Below, piece after piece: positions 24,180 to 34,657 of a stretch of DNA of 64,000 nucleotides. Numbering within the stretch: the stretch's first letter is position 1; each line of letters opens with the position of its first letter. Under the pieces are notes generated by a model. That model was not told where the DNA came from. It searched no databases and worked only from the letters and a program-made list of their open reading frames with translations. A program made the position numbers and the translations under genes. The stretch is taken from positions 124,001 to 188,000 of the forward strand of contig NZ_BONF01000009.1 of the NCBI RefSeq assembly GCF_016862575.1, given 5' to 3'. The DNA comes from Catellatospora bangladeshensis (GTDB lineage: Bacteria; Actinomycetota; Actinomycetes; Mycobacteriales; Micromonosporaceae).

Positions 24180-25109
24180 TCAGATGGGTTCGACGCCGGC
24201 GGGCAGGCGGGACCAGGCCGACTCCTCGTGTACGTACGCGAGCAGCACCTCGCGCAGGGCGCGGGCGGCGTGGGTCGGGGTGACGTCGCGGCGGTGTGCG
24301 AGGGCGATGGTGCGCTGCACGCCGGGTGGGGCGAGCGGGGTGGCCCGCAGCCGGGGGCGGCCCGACAGCACCAGCGACGGGACCAGCGCGACGCCCAGCC
24401 CGGCCTCGACGAAGCCGAGCACGGCGTCCATCTCGCCGCCCTCGATGGCGAAGGTGGGCGCGAACCCGGCCCGGCGGCACGCCTCCAGGGTGGTGTCGCG
24501 CAGGTCGTAGCCGGGCCGGAACATGACCAAGGGCTGCCCGTCCAGCTCGGACAGGCTCAGCTCGGCGGCCTCGGTCGGGGCGGGCAGCGTCGCGGCCGAC
24601 GCGACGACCAGGCTCTCGCGCAGGATCGGCTCGGCCCGCAACGCCGGGTCGGTGCCCTGCTCGGGCAGCACGATCAGGGCCAGGTCGAGGCCGCCGCGGG
24701 CGAGCTTGCCGACCAGGTCCTGCGAGCCGCCCTCCTCCAGCAGCAGCCGCACCCCCGGGTAGCCCTCCTGGTAGCGGCGCAGCACCGGGGCGACCAGGCT
24801 GGTGCACAGGCTCGGGGTGGCGCCCAGGCGCAGGCGGCCACGGCGTACGCCGATCAGCTCCTGGACCTCCAGGCGTGCGGTCTCGACGTCGGCGAGGATG
24901 CGCCGGGCGCGGGGCAGCAGCGCCTCCCCGGCGGGGGTGAGCATGATGTTGCCCCGCGAGCGGGTGAACAGCGGCGCGCCCAGCTCGGTCTCCAGCACGC
25001 TGATCTGCTTGCTCAGCGACGGCTGGGTCACTCCGGCCTGCTCGGCGGCCTGGGTGAAGTGCCGGGTCTCGGCGACGGCCACGAAATACCGGAGCTGCTG
25101 CAACTGCAC
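24180..25109 (-). CDS. LysR-family transcriptional regulator
   Basis: A 309-aa LTTR: N-terminal winged helix (LQQLRYFVAVAETRHFTQAAEQAGVTQPSLSKQISVLETELG, about 1-58), a linker helix, and a periplasmic-binding-like effector domain (about 90-300). It is of the CynR/CbbR-like branch by general look. A 7-bp inverted repeat with a 3-base centre sits just upstream, probably its own operator. No target gene is divergently adjacent, so its regulon is elsewhere or autoregulatory. Confidence 0.92.
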   Translation of the reverse strand: MQLQQLRYFVAVAETRHFTQAAEQAGVTQPSLSKQISVLETELGAPLFTRSRGNIMLTPAGEALLPRARRILADVETARLEVQELIGVRRGRLRLGATPSLCTSLVAPVLRRYQEGYPGVRLLLEEGGSQDLVGKLARGGLDLALIVLPEQGTDPALRAEPILRESLVVASAATLPAPTEAAELSLSELDGQPLVMFRPGYDLRDTTLEACRRAGFAPTFAIEGGEMDAVLGFVEAGLGVALVPSLVLSGRPRLRATPLAPPGVQRTIALAHRRDVTPTHAARALREVLLAYVHEESAWSRLPAGVEPI

Positions 25110-25126
25110 GGCGATAGCCTATCGCC
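25110..25126. promoter_or_regulatory. LysR-type palindromic operator
   Basis: GGCGATA-GCC-TATCGCC, a perfect 7-bp inverted repeat immediately before the lysR start codon. It contains the interrupted palindrome with T and A ends expected of LTTR boxes. Confidence 0.5.
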
Positions 25127-25211
25127 ATCGACTCACCGGCGATGATGTCCCGAGCGGGGGACGGAGGCGGCGAGGTTGCCGGTTCGCCAGTGGGTGCGGT
25201 CCGAGCGCAAC

Positions 25212-25272
25212 GATCGCGGTCTCGTGTCGAAAGCTGAGGTCAGGCCGTAGCTTTCGACGCGAGACCGCGATC
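25212..25272. repeat. 24-bp-arm hairpin downstream of the VOC gene
   Basis: Arms at 25212-25235 and 25249-25272 pair over 24 bases with a single G:U and a 13-base loop. It follows the end of the leftward VOC/DinB operon by about 40 bases and is probably its terminator; there is no T-tract. Confidence 0.75.
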
Positions 25273-25313
25273 ACCGGGCCGCGGGCCAGCGGCCGCGCCC
25301 GATCGCCGCGCCG

Positions 25314-25745
25314 CTACGAGACGCAGAACTCGTTGCCTTCGGGGTCGGTCATGGTGGTCCAGGTGTGCGGTCCCTGGCGGCCGTCGTGCTGGAACTTCGC
25401 GCCGCGGGCGGTCAGCGCGGCCACGACCTCGGCGACGTCCCCGCCGCCGGTGCGCACGTCCAGGTGCATCCGGTTCTTGACCGTCTTGCCCTCGGGGACG
25501 AGCTGGAACAGCACCCGGGGGGCGCGCTCCAGCCCGCCGGGGTGCCGGATCGCCTGGCCCTCCCGCCAGACCAGGACGCCGTGGTGGACGGTGGTGTCGG
25601 CCTCGCTCGCGTGGCCCTGGGCGATCATGCGGCGGATGAAGTCCTCGTCGGAGGGTTCGACCTGCCAGCCGAGCGTCTCGGCCCACCAGTCGGCGAGGGT
25701 GTGCGGGTCGGCGGCGTCCACCACCACCTGGAATTCGTATGCCAT
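25314..25745 (-). CDS. VOC (glyoxalase/bleomycin-resistance) family protein
   Basis: A 143-aa protein with two beta-alpha-beta-beta-beta modules. It belongs to the common actinomycete VOC group (FQVVVDAADPHTLADWWAETLGW, NRMHLDVRTG, TMTDPEGNEFCV). It typically binds a metal or small ligand; the substrate is unknown. The ATG at 25745 has GAGGA five bases ahead and overlaps the region of the DinB stop, so it is translated from the same message as the DinB gene. Confidence 0.85.
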   Translation of the reverse strand: MAYEFQVVVDAADPHTLADWWAETLGWQVEPSDEDFIRRMIAQGHASEADTTVHHGVLVWREGQAIRHPGGLERAPRVLFQLVPEGKTVKNRMHLDVRTGGGDVAEVVAALTARGAKFQHDGRQGPHTWTTMTDPEGNEFCVS

Positions 25746-25747
25746 GG

Positions 25748-26305
25748 TCATCCTCGATTTCGGTAGAGGTCGCGGAGCAGGGAGATCTCGGCCGCGTGGT
25801 GGATCGCCTCGCGGTTGATGTGCAGGACCAGCGCGGCCATGGGGTAGTCGGCGAACGGGCCCTCAGCCGGGCCGCACGGTCGGGCCAGGCCGTCCTCGCC
25901 CAGCTCGCGCATGCCCGCCGACCAGCCGGCGTACGCCTCGTCGAGCTGCTCGAGCGCCCGCTTGGCGGACCCGGCGTAGTCGAACCGGTCAGGGTGGCAC
26001 GGCGGGCCGCCGAAGTGGTTCGCGGTGCGCTGCCCGAACACGCCGACGATGAGGTGCGCCAGCCGCCACGCGATCGTGGTGACCGGCGGCGGGTCGGGCT
26101 CGGGCCAGGCGAACTCGATGCCGTACTCGCCGCCGCCGTGCACCGGGGTGGCGCCGGCGTCGGCGCGGCGGCGCACGCTCCAGCATCCGGCGACCGGCTC
26201 CCACAGGTACTCGGCGTCGGTCAGGCCGTCCAGCCGGGGGCGGGCCTGCTGCTGCCAGTGCCAGTCGAGCTGCTCGGCGAGCTGAGCGTTCCAGTCGATG
26301 CTCAT
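25748..26305 (-). CDS. DinB-family protein
   Basis: A 185-aa DinB-like four-helix bundle (MSIDWNAQLAEQLDWHWQQQARPRL; TTIAWRLAHLIVGVFGQRTANHFGG; MAALVLHINREAIHHAAEISLLRDLY). Candidate metal histidines lie in WRLAHLIVG and the REAIHHAAE segment. It forms an operon with the VOC gene and diverges from the WYL regulator at 26369, a common arrangement for small detoxification enzymes with their regulator. The substrate is unknown. Confidence 0.8.
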   Translation of the reverse strand: MSIDWNAQLAEQLDWHWQQQARPRLDGLTDAEYLWEPVAGCWSVRRRADAGATPVHGGGEYGIEFAWPEPDPPPVTTIAWRLAHLIVGVFGQRTANHFGGPPCHPDRFDYAGSAKRALEQLDEAYAGWSAGMRELGEDGLARPCGPAEGPFADYPMAALVLHINREAIHHAAEISLLRDLYRNRG

Positions 26306-26368
26306 GGGCTCGACGCTAACGCGTATCGAGGACAGTTCCGGTCCGCAATCGCTGCGAGAATCGGTTTC

Positions 26369-27331
26369 ATGCTCGACACGTCGGCCAGGCTGCTGCGCCT
26401 GCTGTCACTGTTGCCCACCCGCGCCGCGTGGACCGGCCCGGAGCTGGCCGAGCGGCTCGACGTCACGGGGCGCACGCTGCGCCGCGACATCGCCCGGCTG
26501 CGTGAGCTGGGGTATCCGGTGCAGGCCACGCCGGGGGTCGCGGGCGGTTACCGGATGGGCGCCGGGTCGGTGCTGCCGCCGCTGCTGCTGGAGGACGACG
26601 AGGCGGTGGCGGTGGTGCTGAGTCTGCGTACCGCGGCGGGCAGTGCGGGCCCGGCGGAGACCGCGGCGGCGGCGCTGGCCAAGCTGGAGCGGATCCTGCC
26701 GGCGCGGCTGCGCCGCCGGGCGGCCGCGCTGCGGCAGGCCACCGTGCCGCTGCCCGGCGGCGCCCCGGCGGTGGGCGCCGAGGTGCTGACGGTGCTCGCC
26801 GAGGCCTGCCAGGAACGGCAGGTGCTGGCGTTCGGCTACCGCGGCCGGGACGGGGCGGTGACCGGGCGGCACGTGGAGCCGCACCGGCTCGTGCACGCGG
26901 GGCGCCGCTGGTATCTGGTGGCCCGCGACCGGGACCGCGACGCGTGGCGTACCTTCCGGGCCGACCGGATCGAGGACGTACGCCGGGCCGGGATGGGGTT
27001 CGTGCCCGTCGATCCGCCGGACGCGGCGGCGTTCGTCGCGGAGGCGGTCACCACCGCGCCCTATCCGGTGCGGGCGCGGGTGCTGGTGCACGCCCCGGCC
27101 GAGGTGGTCGCCGCGCAGGTGCCGCCGTCGGCCGGGGTGGTGGAGGCCGTCAGCGCCGGCACCTGCCTGCTGCTGACCGGCGCGCACACGCCCGGCCACA
27201 TCGCCCTGCACCTGGCACTGCTCGGCCATCCGTTCACCGTGCTGGAGCCCGCGGACCTGATCGGCGAGCTGGCCGTGCTCGCCGATCACCTGGCCGCCGC
27301 CCACCGGGCGTCCGTCGCAGCGGAAGGTTAA
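26369..27331 (+). CDS. YafY-type WYL-domain transcriptional regulator
   Basis: A 320-aa regulator: N-terminal HTH_11/DeoR-like winged helix (SARLLRLLSLLPTRAAWTGPELAERLDVTGRTLRRDIARLRELGYPV, about 1-60), a WYL domain (about 140-215, VLAFGYRGRDG...HRLVHAGRRWYLVARDRDRDAWRTFRADRI, with the WYL residues intact) and a C-terminal WCX extension. The start ATG at 26369 lies 63 bases from the divergent DinB gene, its probable target. Its stop is inside the left end of the hairpin repeat at 27329. Confidence 0.9.
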   Translation: MLDTSARLLRLLSLLPTRAAWTGPELAERLDVTGRTLRRDIARLRELGYPVQATPGVAGGYRMGAGSVLPPLLLEDDEAVAVVLSLRTAAGSAGPAETAAAALAKLERILPARLRRRAAALRQATVPLPGGAPAVGAEVLTVLAEACQERQVLAFGYRGRDGAVTGRHVEPHRLVHAGRRWYLVARDRDRDAWRTFRADRIEDVRRAGMGFVPVDPPDAAAFVAEAVTTAPYPVRARVLVHAPAEVVAAQVPPSAGVVEAVSAGTCLLLTGAHTPGHIALHLALLGHPFTVLEPADLIGELAVLADHLAAAHRASVAAEG

Positions 27332-27380
27332 GAAGGGCACCTTTTACTACGGAAAGCGTTAAGAAGGTGCCCTTGCTTTC
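27329..27380 (-). repeat. Dispersed hairpin repeat, copy B (inverted)
   Basis: Arms AAGGGCACCTT (27333-27343) and AAGGTGCCCTT (27364-27374). The reverse complement of this element matches copy A (21904-21955) over 52 bases with only about five differences, including the identical loop CTTAACGCTTTCCGTAG. It overlaps the stop codon of the WYL gene. Confidence 0.85.
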
Positions 27381-27406
27381 GGGCAGTGAGTTTGACCACG
27401 CCGTGA

Positions 27407-27418
27407 GTGATGCATCAC
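27407..27418. promoter_or_regulatory. Palindrome upstream of sdhCAB
   Basis: GTGATGCATCAC, a perfect 12-bp palindrome about 155 bases before sdhC. It could bind a dimeric regulator; it is close to but not the same as a Crp/GlxR site (central spacing 4, not 6). Confidence 0.4.
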
Positions 27419-27573
27419 AGGTCAGGGGGTGGTGTGGGGCACGCCGCCGCTGGTCGGTGCGGGTTTACAGCGTGTGTTCAGGTCTTCAGGGTCCTTCAAC
27501 ATAGTCGGCAGCTATGGTGAGCGGCGCAGCGATGCATTGGACGCCTGATCCACTTCGTCCTAGCCTCCGTGAC

Positions 27574-28275
27574 GTGGCAGTAGCGACTCAGACCCTCTCC
27601 CGACCTGGACTTTTCCGTTCCACGGTCGGCCAAAAGGTCATCATGGCGATCTCCGGTGCAGCTCTCGTGCTGTTCCTGCTCGCTCATATGATCGGCAATC
27701 TCAAGATCTTCTTCGGCGCCGACGCGTTCGACCACTACGCGCACTGGCTGCGCGACATCGGCGCCCCGATGCTGCCGCACTCCGGCTTCCTCTGGATCCA
27801 GCGCGTGGGCCTGCTGGTCGCGCTCGTGCTGCACATCTGGTCGGCCGCCGTCCTGACGATCCGCGCCCGCAAGGCCCGCCCGGTCAAGTACGCCCACCGC
27901 AAGCCGGTCCAGGGCAGCTACGCCGCGCGCACCATGCGCTGGGGCGGCGTGATCGTCTTCCTGTTCGTGGTCTACCACATCCTGGACCTGACCACCCGGC
28001 ACCTGAACCCGGTCGCCGACACCAGCAAGGCGCACGCCGCCGTCGCCGCCGACTTCGGCCCCGACCGCTGGTACGTCACCGCCTTCTACACCCTCGCCGT
28101 GGTCACCCTCGGGTTCCACCTGCGCCACGGCATCTGGAGCGCGCTGCAGACCCTCGGGGTCAGCAACGCGCGCCGCGAGCGCGTCCTCAAGGCCGTCGCG
28201 TTCGCCGTCGCCTTCGTGATCTGCGCGGGCTTCCTCGCCGTTCCGTTCGCCGTACTCACAGGGTTGGTGAAGTGA
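27574..28275 (+). CDS. sdhC: Succinate dehydrogenase cytochrome b subunit
   Basis: The 233-aa membrane anchor of the cytochrome b558-type succinate dehydrogenase with five helices, carrying haem-ligand histidines ([44 protein letters not shown]). It passes electrons from succinate to menaquinone. The family normally begins at about this point; GTG 27574 is chosen, but in-frame starts exist back to 27514. It is the first gene of sdhCAB, and its stop overlaps the start region of sdhA. Confidence 0.9.
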   Translation: MAVATQTLSRPGLFRSTVGQKVIMAISGAALVLFLLAHMIGNLKIFFGADAFDHYAHWLRDIGAPMLPHSGFLWIQRVGLLVALVLHIWSAAVLTIRARKARPVKYAHRKPVQGSYAARTMRWGGVIVFLFVVYHILDLTTRHLNPVADTSKAHAAVAADFGPDRWYVTAFYTLAVVTLGFHLRHGIWSALQTLGVSNARRERVLKAVAFAVAFVICAGFLAVPFAVLTGLVK

Positions 28276-28277
28276 CC

Positions 28278-30208
<1,931 letters not shown>

Positions 30209-30212
<4 letters not shown>

Positions 30213-30970
30213 CCGAGAAGCTGATGAGCCTGAAGCTGCGCATCTGGCGGCAGGCCGACGCGCGGGACAAGGGCAGCATGGTCACGTACCAGCTGCAGAA
30301 CGTCTCCCCGGACATGTCGTTCCTGGAGATGCTCGACGTGCTCAACGAGCGCCTGACGCTGGACGGGGAGGACCCGGTCGCGTTCGACCACGACTGCCGT
30401 GAGGGCATCTGCGGCATGTGCAGCCTGGTCATCAACGGTGTGCCGCACGGCCCGGAGAAGGCGACCACCACCTGCCAGCTGCACATGCGGCACTTCTCCG
30501 ACGGCGAGACGATCGACATCGAGCCGTGGCGGGCCGCCGCGTTCCCGGTCGTGAAGGACCTGGTCGTGGACCGCCGCGCCTTCGACAAGATCATCCAGGC
30601 GGGCGGGTTCATCTCCGCGCCGACCGGCTCGGCCCCCGACGCGCACGCCGCGCCGGTGCCCAAGGCCGACGCCGACGCCGCGTTCGAGGCCGCGACCTGC
30701 ATCGGCTGCGGCGCGTGCGTCGCGGCGTGCCCGAACGGGTCCGGCATGCTGTTCACCGCCGCGAAGATCACGCACCTGGGCCTGCTGCCGCAGGGCCAGC
30801 CCGAGCGCGACACCCGCGTGATCGACATGCTGCACGCCCACGACGAGGCGGGCTTCGGCGGCTGCACCAACACCGGCGAGTGCACCTCGGTGTGCCCGAA
30901 GGGCATCCCGCTGGAGACCATCTCCCGGCTCAACAAGGACTACCGCAAGGCCCTGCACGCGGCGTCCTGA
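30209..30970 (+). CDS. sdhB: Succinate dehydrogenase iron-sulfur subunit
   Basis: The 253-aa electron-transfer subunit. A ferredoxin-like domain has [10 protein letters not shown] plus a later cysteine ([11 protein letters not shown]) for [2Fe-2S], and a C-terminal domain has [14 protein letters not shown] and CTSVCPKGI for the [4Fe-4S] and [3Fe-4S] clusters. It starts with GTG overlapping sdhA. It is followed by a perfect terminator, so the operon is sdhCAB. Confidence 0.95.
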
Positions 30971-30983
30971 CCCTGCACGAGGC

Positions 30984-31023
30984 ACGGCCCGCTGTTTCGG
31001 CTCAGACCGAAACAGCGGGCCGT
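30984..31023 (+). terminator. sdhCAB terminator
   Basis: Perfect 17-bp stem (30984-31000, 31007-31023) with loop CTCAGA, followed by TTTC. Confidence 0.85.
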
Positions 31024-31114
31024 TTCGCAGCTGTACGCCGTCCGGGGCGGTGCGCGGCGCGGGGTTTGACTACCGTGTGCCGGGTTCGTTGCCCCTCGAC
31101 CCGGAAGGGCGGGT

Positions 31115-31261
31115 ATGAGCCGACCACGGATGTCCCCGATCGCCGCGATCCTGACCGCGCTGCTCACCGCCCTGCTCGCCGTGGGGCTGTGCCTGCTGGC
31201 CCGCGAGCTGATCGGCGGCCTGTCCGACCTGGGCGGCGAGGTCCCGCACAGCCTGCGCTGA
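31115..31261 (+). CDS. Small single-pass membrane protein
   Basis: A 48-aa product (MSRPRMSPIAAILTALLTAL, then LLAVGLCLLARELIGGLSDL) with one strongly hydrophobic helix and polar ends. The ATG is preceded by GGAAGGGCGGGT, a good ribosome site. Its stop abuts the UbiA-type gene on the opposite strand. The function is unknown. Confidence 0.6.
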   Translation: MSRPRMSPIAAILTALLTALLAVGLCLLARELIGGLSDLGGEVPHSLR

Positions 31262-31262
31262 G

Positions 31263-32291
31263 TCAGCGCGCCGCCAGCCACACCGCCCAGCCGAGCAGGC
31301 CCCCCAGCAGCAGCCCGCCGGCGCGGCGGGTGTGCAGGAACGCGATCGGCGCCCACCACAGCGGCCACACCGGGTTCTGCGGCGGCGGTTCGGCCGGCAC
31401 CGGCTGCCCGAACGCGCGCACGACCTTGACCAGCATCGGCAGCGCGAACACGACCAGCAGCGCGGGCCACGGCAGCGCCCGCACCGCCACGAGCACGGCC
31501 ACCCCCGCGTAGAACGCGATCATCATGGCCTGGGTGAGGCGCTTGGCGGCGTGCTCGCCGAGCAGCACCGGCAGCGTCCGGGTGCCCGCCGGGCCGTCGT
31601 AGGGCAGCTTGTCGATGTGCTTGGCCATCAGCACGGTGGTGGGCAGCAGCGCGTACACCGTCGCCGCGGCGAGCACCTGCCACGGCAGCGTGCCGGTGCC
31701 CGCGTAGTACACCCCGCCGACCATCAGCGGGCCCCAGGTGAGCAGCACGTCCAGCTCGCCCAGGCCGATCCGCTTCAGCCGCAGCGGCGGCGCGGTGTAC
31801 GCCCACGACAGGAAGAGCCCGCCGAGCGCGAACGCGACGATCCACCAGTCCTGCCGCGCCACCAGCACCGCCATGATCACCAGGTCCACGACCTGGCACA
31901 GCAGGATCCCGGCCACGAGCTGGCGTTTGGTGACCAGCCCGGCCAGGATCGGGTGCGGGGCGTACAGGGCCCGCGGATAGTCCTCGGTGTCGTTGCCGGT
32001 CTGCGTGTCGGCCAGGTCGTTCATCAGGTTGTTGGCCAGGTGCGCCACCACGATGCCGGCCACGGCCAGGGCGACGTTGAGCCAGTCGACGGCTGTCTCG
32101 GCGATCGCGGCCAGCAGCACCGCCAGCAGGCCCGAGGTCAGCGTCATCGGCAGCACCCCGGCCCGGGTCACCACCAGCCAGCGCGTCACCTGGTCCACCA
32201 CGCCCTGCTCGGGCGGGTTGGTGGTGATGAACGCGTACCGCCATGCGGCCAGCCGTGCCTGGATCGTCAGCGAGGATGATTCGGCGCTCAC
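31263..32291 (-). CDS. UbiA-family prenyltransferase
   Basis: A 342-aa membrane prenyltransferase. The first aspartate-rich motif is NDLADTQTGND (about 88-98), the second is the DKLPYDG segment (about 225). It has about nine hydrophobic helices. This type is related to MenA/UbiA and geranylgeranyl-transferase-like proteins; a menaquinone role would fit a nearby sdh operon but the sequence does not decide it. The ATG is at 32291, and its last codon meets the small membrane gene. Confidence 0.82.
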   Translation of the reverse strand: MSAESSSLTIQARLAAWRYAFITTNPPEQGVVDQVTRWLVVTRAGVLPMTLTSGLLAVLLAAIAETAVDWLNVALAVAGIVVAHLANNLMNDLADTQTGNDTEDYPRALYAPHPILAGLVTKRQLVAGILLCQVVDLVIMAVLVARQDWWIVAFALGGLFLSWAYTAPPLRLKRIGLGELDVLLTWGPLMVGGVYYAGTGTLPWQVLAAATVYALLPTTVLMAKHIDKLPYDGPAGTRTLPVLLGEHAAKRLTQAMMIAFYAGVAVLVAVRALPWPALLVVFALPMLVKVVRAFGQPVPAEPPPQNPVWPLWWAPIAFLHTRRAGGLLLGGLLGWAVWLAAR

Positions 32292-32319
32292 GGCCCGGAC
32301 TGTACGCCGCCGCCGGTGC

Positions 32320-33273
32320 TCACAGCACGTTCGGCGCCAGCAGCTCGGCCAGCCAGCCGGGCACGGCCTGCCCCCACTTGGCCAGCTCCTGCTCGTCGCC
32401 GTCGGCCAGGGAGCGCTGCCAGGACAGGGCCCGGCTCACCTTCGCGGCCTGGATCGCCGGTTCGACTTCGGCGGCCAGCTCGGCGCGGGTGCCGTGGCCG
32501 GCCCACGGTTCCAGGTAGGCGTCGCGCAGCCGGGCCAGGACCGGGTCGCCGGGCTTGAGCCCGTACCGTTCGGCGGCCACCCGCAGCGCGACGAGCAGCA
32601 CCGCGAACGGGTGCGCGACCGACGCGTCGCCCCAGTCGAAGAACCGGTACCCGTCGCCGACCAGGACGTTGTCGTCGTGCAGGTCGTCGTGCTGCACCGA
32701 CAACGGCACCGCGCTCGCCGCCAGCTGCTCGCACAGCGCCGCGTAGCGTGGCTCGTGGGCGCGCAGCCGGGCCAGGTCCTCACCCAGCGCGGCGGCCACG
32801 CCCGGGTCGTCGAGCAGCGCGGCGAAGTGGCCCGGCAGCACGGCCGCGCTCATGTCGGGCACGCCGAGGGCGATCATGTCGCCCGCGTGGGGGGCGAGGT
32901 CGCGCTGCAGCTCGGCGTGGCGCGACAGCAGCTGCTCCCAGTGGCCGGGGTCGTCGGGCGCGGCCGCGCGCAGGGTCTGCCCGCCGTCGGGCAGCAGCGA
33001 CCAGCCGCGTTGCGCGTCGATCGCGATCGGCTCCAGCACCCGCCCCGGCGCCCACCGGGCCAGGGCGTCCAGCAGCCGCGCCTCGTACGTCGAGCAGTGC
33101 CCGTTGGCCTTGAACCAGACCGTGGCGGCGCCGACGGGGACCTTCGCCAGCACCGACCAGGGCCGCACCCGGGTCTGCTCGACCGTCCCGGTCGGGCGCA
33201 GCCCCGCCGTGGTCAGCGTGTCGTCGATCCAGGCCAGCGCCTGTGACCAGTCGGGTACCACGGTGGAGTCCAT
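32320..33273 (-). CDS. Aminoglycoside-phosphotransferase-fold protein
   Basis: A 317-aa kinase-fold protein. Brenner's motif HDDLHDDN and the DFG-equivalent FFDWGDAS(V) are intact, so phosphotransfer to a small molecule is plausible. The N-terminal lobe (VLAKVPVGAATVWFKAN) has the ATP-binding lysine. The substrate is not predictable. It stands upstream of the UbiA-type gene on the same strand. Confidence 0.8.
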   Translation of the reverse strand: MDSTVVPDWSQALAWIDDTLTTAGLRPTGTVEQTRVRPWSVLAKVPVGAATVWFKANGHCSTYEARLLDALARWAPGRVLEPIAIDAQRGWSLLPDGGQTLRAAAPDDPGHWEQLLSRHAELQRDLAPHAGDMIALGVPDMSAAVLPGHFAALLDDPGVAAALGEDLARLRAHEPRYAALCEQLAASAVPLSVQHDDLHDDNVLVGDGYRFFDWGDASVAHPFAVLLVALRVAAERYGLKPGDPVLARLRDAYLEPWAGHGTRAELAAEVEPAIQAAKVSRALSWQRSLADGDEQELAKWGQAVPGWLAELLAPNVL

Positions 33274-33322
33274 GGCGGGCAGGCTACCGGCGCGGCTGCC
33301 ACGGCCGCCTGCGGGTTCCGGC

Positions 33323-33781
33323 TCAGATCGCGACTATCAGCAGCGCCGACACCAGCAGCGCCAGCAGGTGCAGGGCCTGGTCGGCGGCGTACATGCCGCA
33401 TACGGGGGTGGTCAGCTCGGCGAAGCGGGGCGAGCCGGTGGCCCGCAGGATCGCCCGCACCGGCCAGCGCCGGTCCAGGATCGCGTGGGTGCCCGCCGAG
33501 AACGCGAGCCCGGCGGCGATGCCCCACGGCGACAGCGGCAGTTCCAGCAGCGCGGTCGTGGCGATCAGCAGCACCGTCACGGTCAGGTGGTAGCCGGCCA
33601 GGTGCCCGGCCATCGCCGCCCAGCCGCCCCGGCCGGGCGCGGACTTGCCCTCCGCCTGCCGGTCGGTCTGCGCGACGTGGTCGCCGAGCTGGTGCCCGAC
33701 GTACAGGACGAGCAGCACCACGGCGAACGTCGCCGCGCGCGCGACGACCAGCGGATCGGGTACGGAGGACATGCCGTCCAT
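33323..33781 (-). CDS. DUF3307-like membrane protein
   Basis: A 152-aa protein with three or four hydrophobic segments (VVARAATFAVVLLVLYVGHQLGDHVAQTD; MAGHLAGYHLTVTVLLIATTALL; ALHLLALLVSALLIVA). The GHQLGDHVAQTD and GTHAILDRRWPV stretches resemble the DUF3307 pattern of conserved H/D residues in membrane helices. The start may be 33781 or 33772. The function is unknown. Confidence 0.65.
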   Translation of the reverse strand: MDGMSSVPDPLVVARAATFAVVLLVLYVGHQLGDHVAQTDRQAEGKSAPGRGGWAAMAGHLAGYHLTVTVLLIATTALLELPLSPWGIAAGLAFSAGTHAILDRRWPVRAILRATGSPRFAELTTPVCGMYAADQALHLLALLVSALLIVAI

Positions 33782-33935
33782 CGTTGCTCGCCGAAGCCTG
33801 CGGTGCTGCGATCCAGCCGACAGTTTCGATGTGTCGTCCACTACGGGGTGAGCGTGGAATGTGACCTGGTTCTCGCCCTGCGCGCTCGGTAGTGTGTCGG
33901 GCCGGTCCGGATCACGACACACGGGGAGTCCGTCG

Positions 33936-34652
33936 ATGCAGTACGCCGCGCTCGTCCGCCCCGCCCTCGACCGGGTCTACAGCGCCATGCGGATGGCCGC
34001 CCGGGAGCAGTGCCGCCGCGTCAGCGAGCAGACGGGCCTGCGGCCCGGCCTGAACACCAGCTTCTACTTCGGGCTGCTGGCCCGGCCGATGCCCGCGGCG
34101 GCGTTCGCGGCGGTCACCGCCTACAGCGGCGGCGACATGAGCGACGAGCTGGCGCAGGGCGTGATGGCCGTCGACGGGCACGGCACCTGGTCGCTGACGC
34201 CGCGGGGCCGGGACTTCACCCTGGCGCTGCAGCAGGCGGTCGCCGACGGCGCGCAGGAGCACTGGGGGCGCGCCCACATCGCGACGATGCCGGGCCTGGC
34301 CGCGCTGCCGCGCCTGGCGGAGCTGCTCGCGGTGCTGCTGGAGGCGGGACAGGCCACCGGCGGTCCCGCGTTCGCGGCGGCGGCGCCGGTGTACGAGCCG
34401 GCCGGTGCGTCGTACGCGCTGCGGGTCAGCACCCGGATGGGGGCGCTGCGCCACCACCGCGGCGACGCGCACCGGGCCGCGTGGGCCGCGGCCGGGCTCA
34501 CCCTGGACGAGCTGCGCGCCCTGGACGCCGCCGACCCGCTGCGCGCGGCGGTCGAGGACGACACGAACCGCCGCGACGCCCCCGTCTACGAGGCGCTCAC
34601 CGAGGCGCAGCGCTGGGAGTTCCTGGCGCTGCTCGCGGCGCTGCCGGGCTGA
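33936..34652 (+). CDS. SCO6745-type winged-helix protein
   Basis: A 238-aa protein of the actinobacterial SCO6745 family, a winged-helix/MarR-like fold split around a helical insertion (GLNTSFYFGLLARPMPAAAFAAVTAYSGG; HGTWSLTPRGRDFTLALQQ; RMGALRHHRGDAHRAAWAAAGLTLDEL). It is all helical by appearance and the function is unknown, although some relatives sit next to redox and lipid enzymes. The ATG at 33936 follows GGGGAGTCCGTCG. Confidence 0.75.
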   Translation: MQYAALVRPALDRVYSAMRMAAREQCRRVSEQTGLRPGLNTSFYFGLLARPMPAAAFAAVTAYSGGDMSDELAQGVMAVDGHGTWSLTPRGRDFTLALQQAVADGAQEHWGRAHIATMPGLAALPRLAELLAVLLEAGQATGGPAFAAAAPVYEPAGASYALRVSTRMGALRHHRGDAHRAAWAAAGLTLDELRALDAADPLRAAVEDDTNRRDAPVYEALTEAQRWEFLALLAALPG

Positions 34653-34657
34653 GCGGC

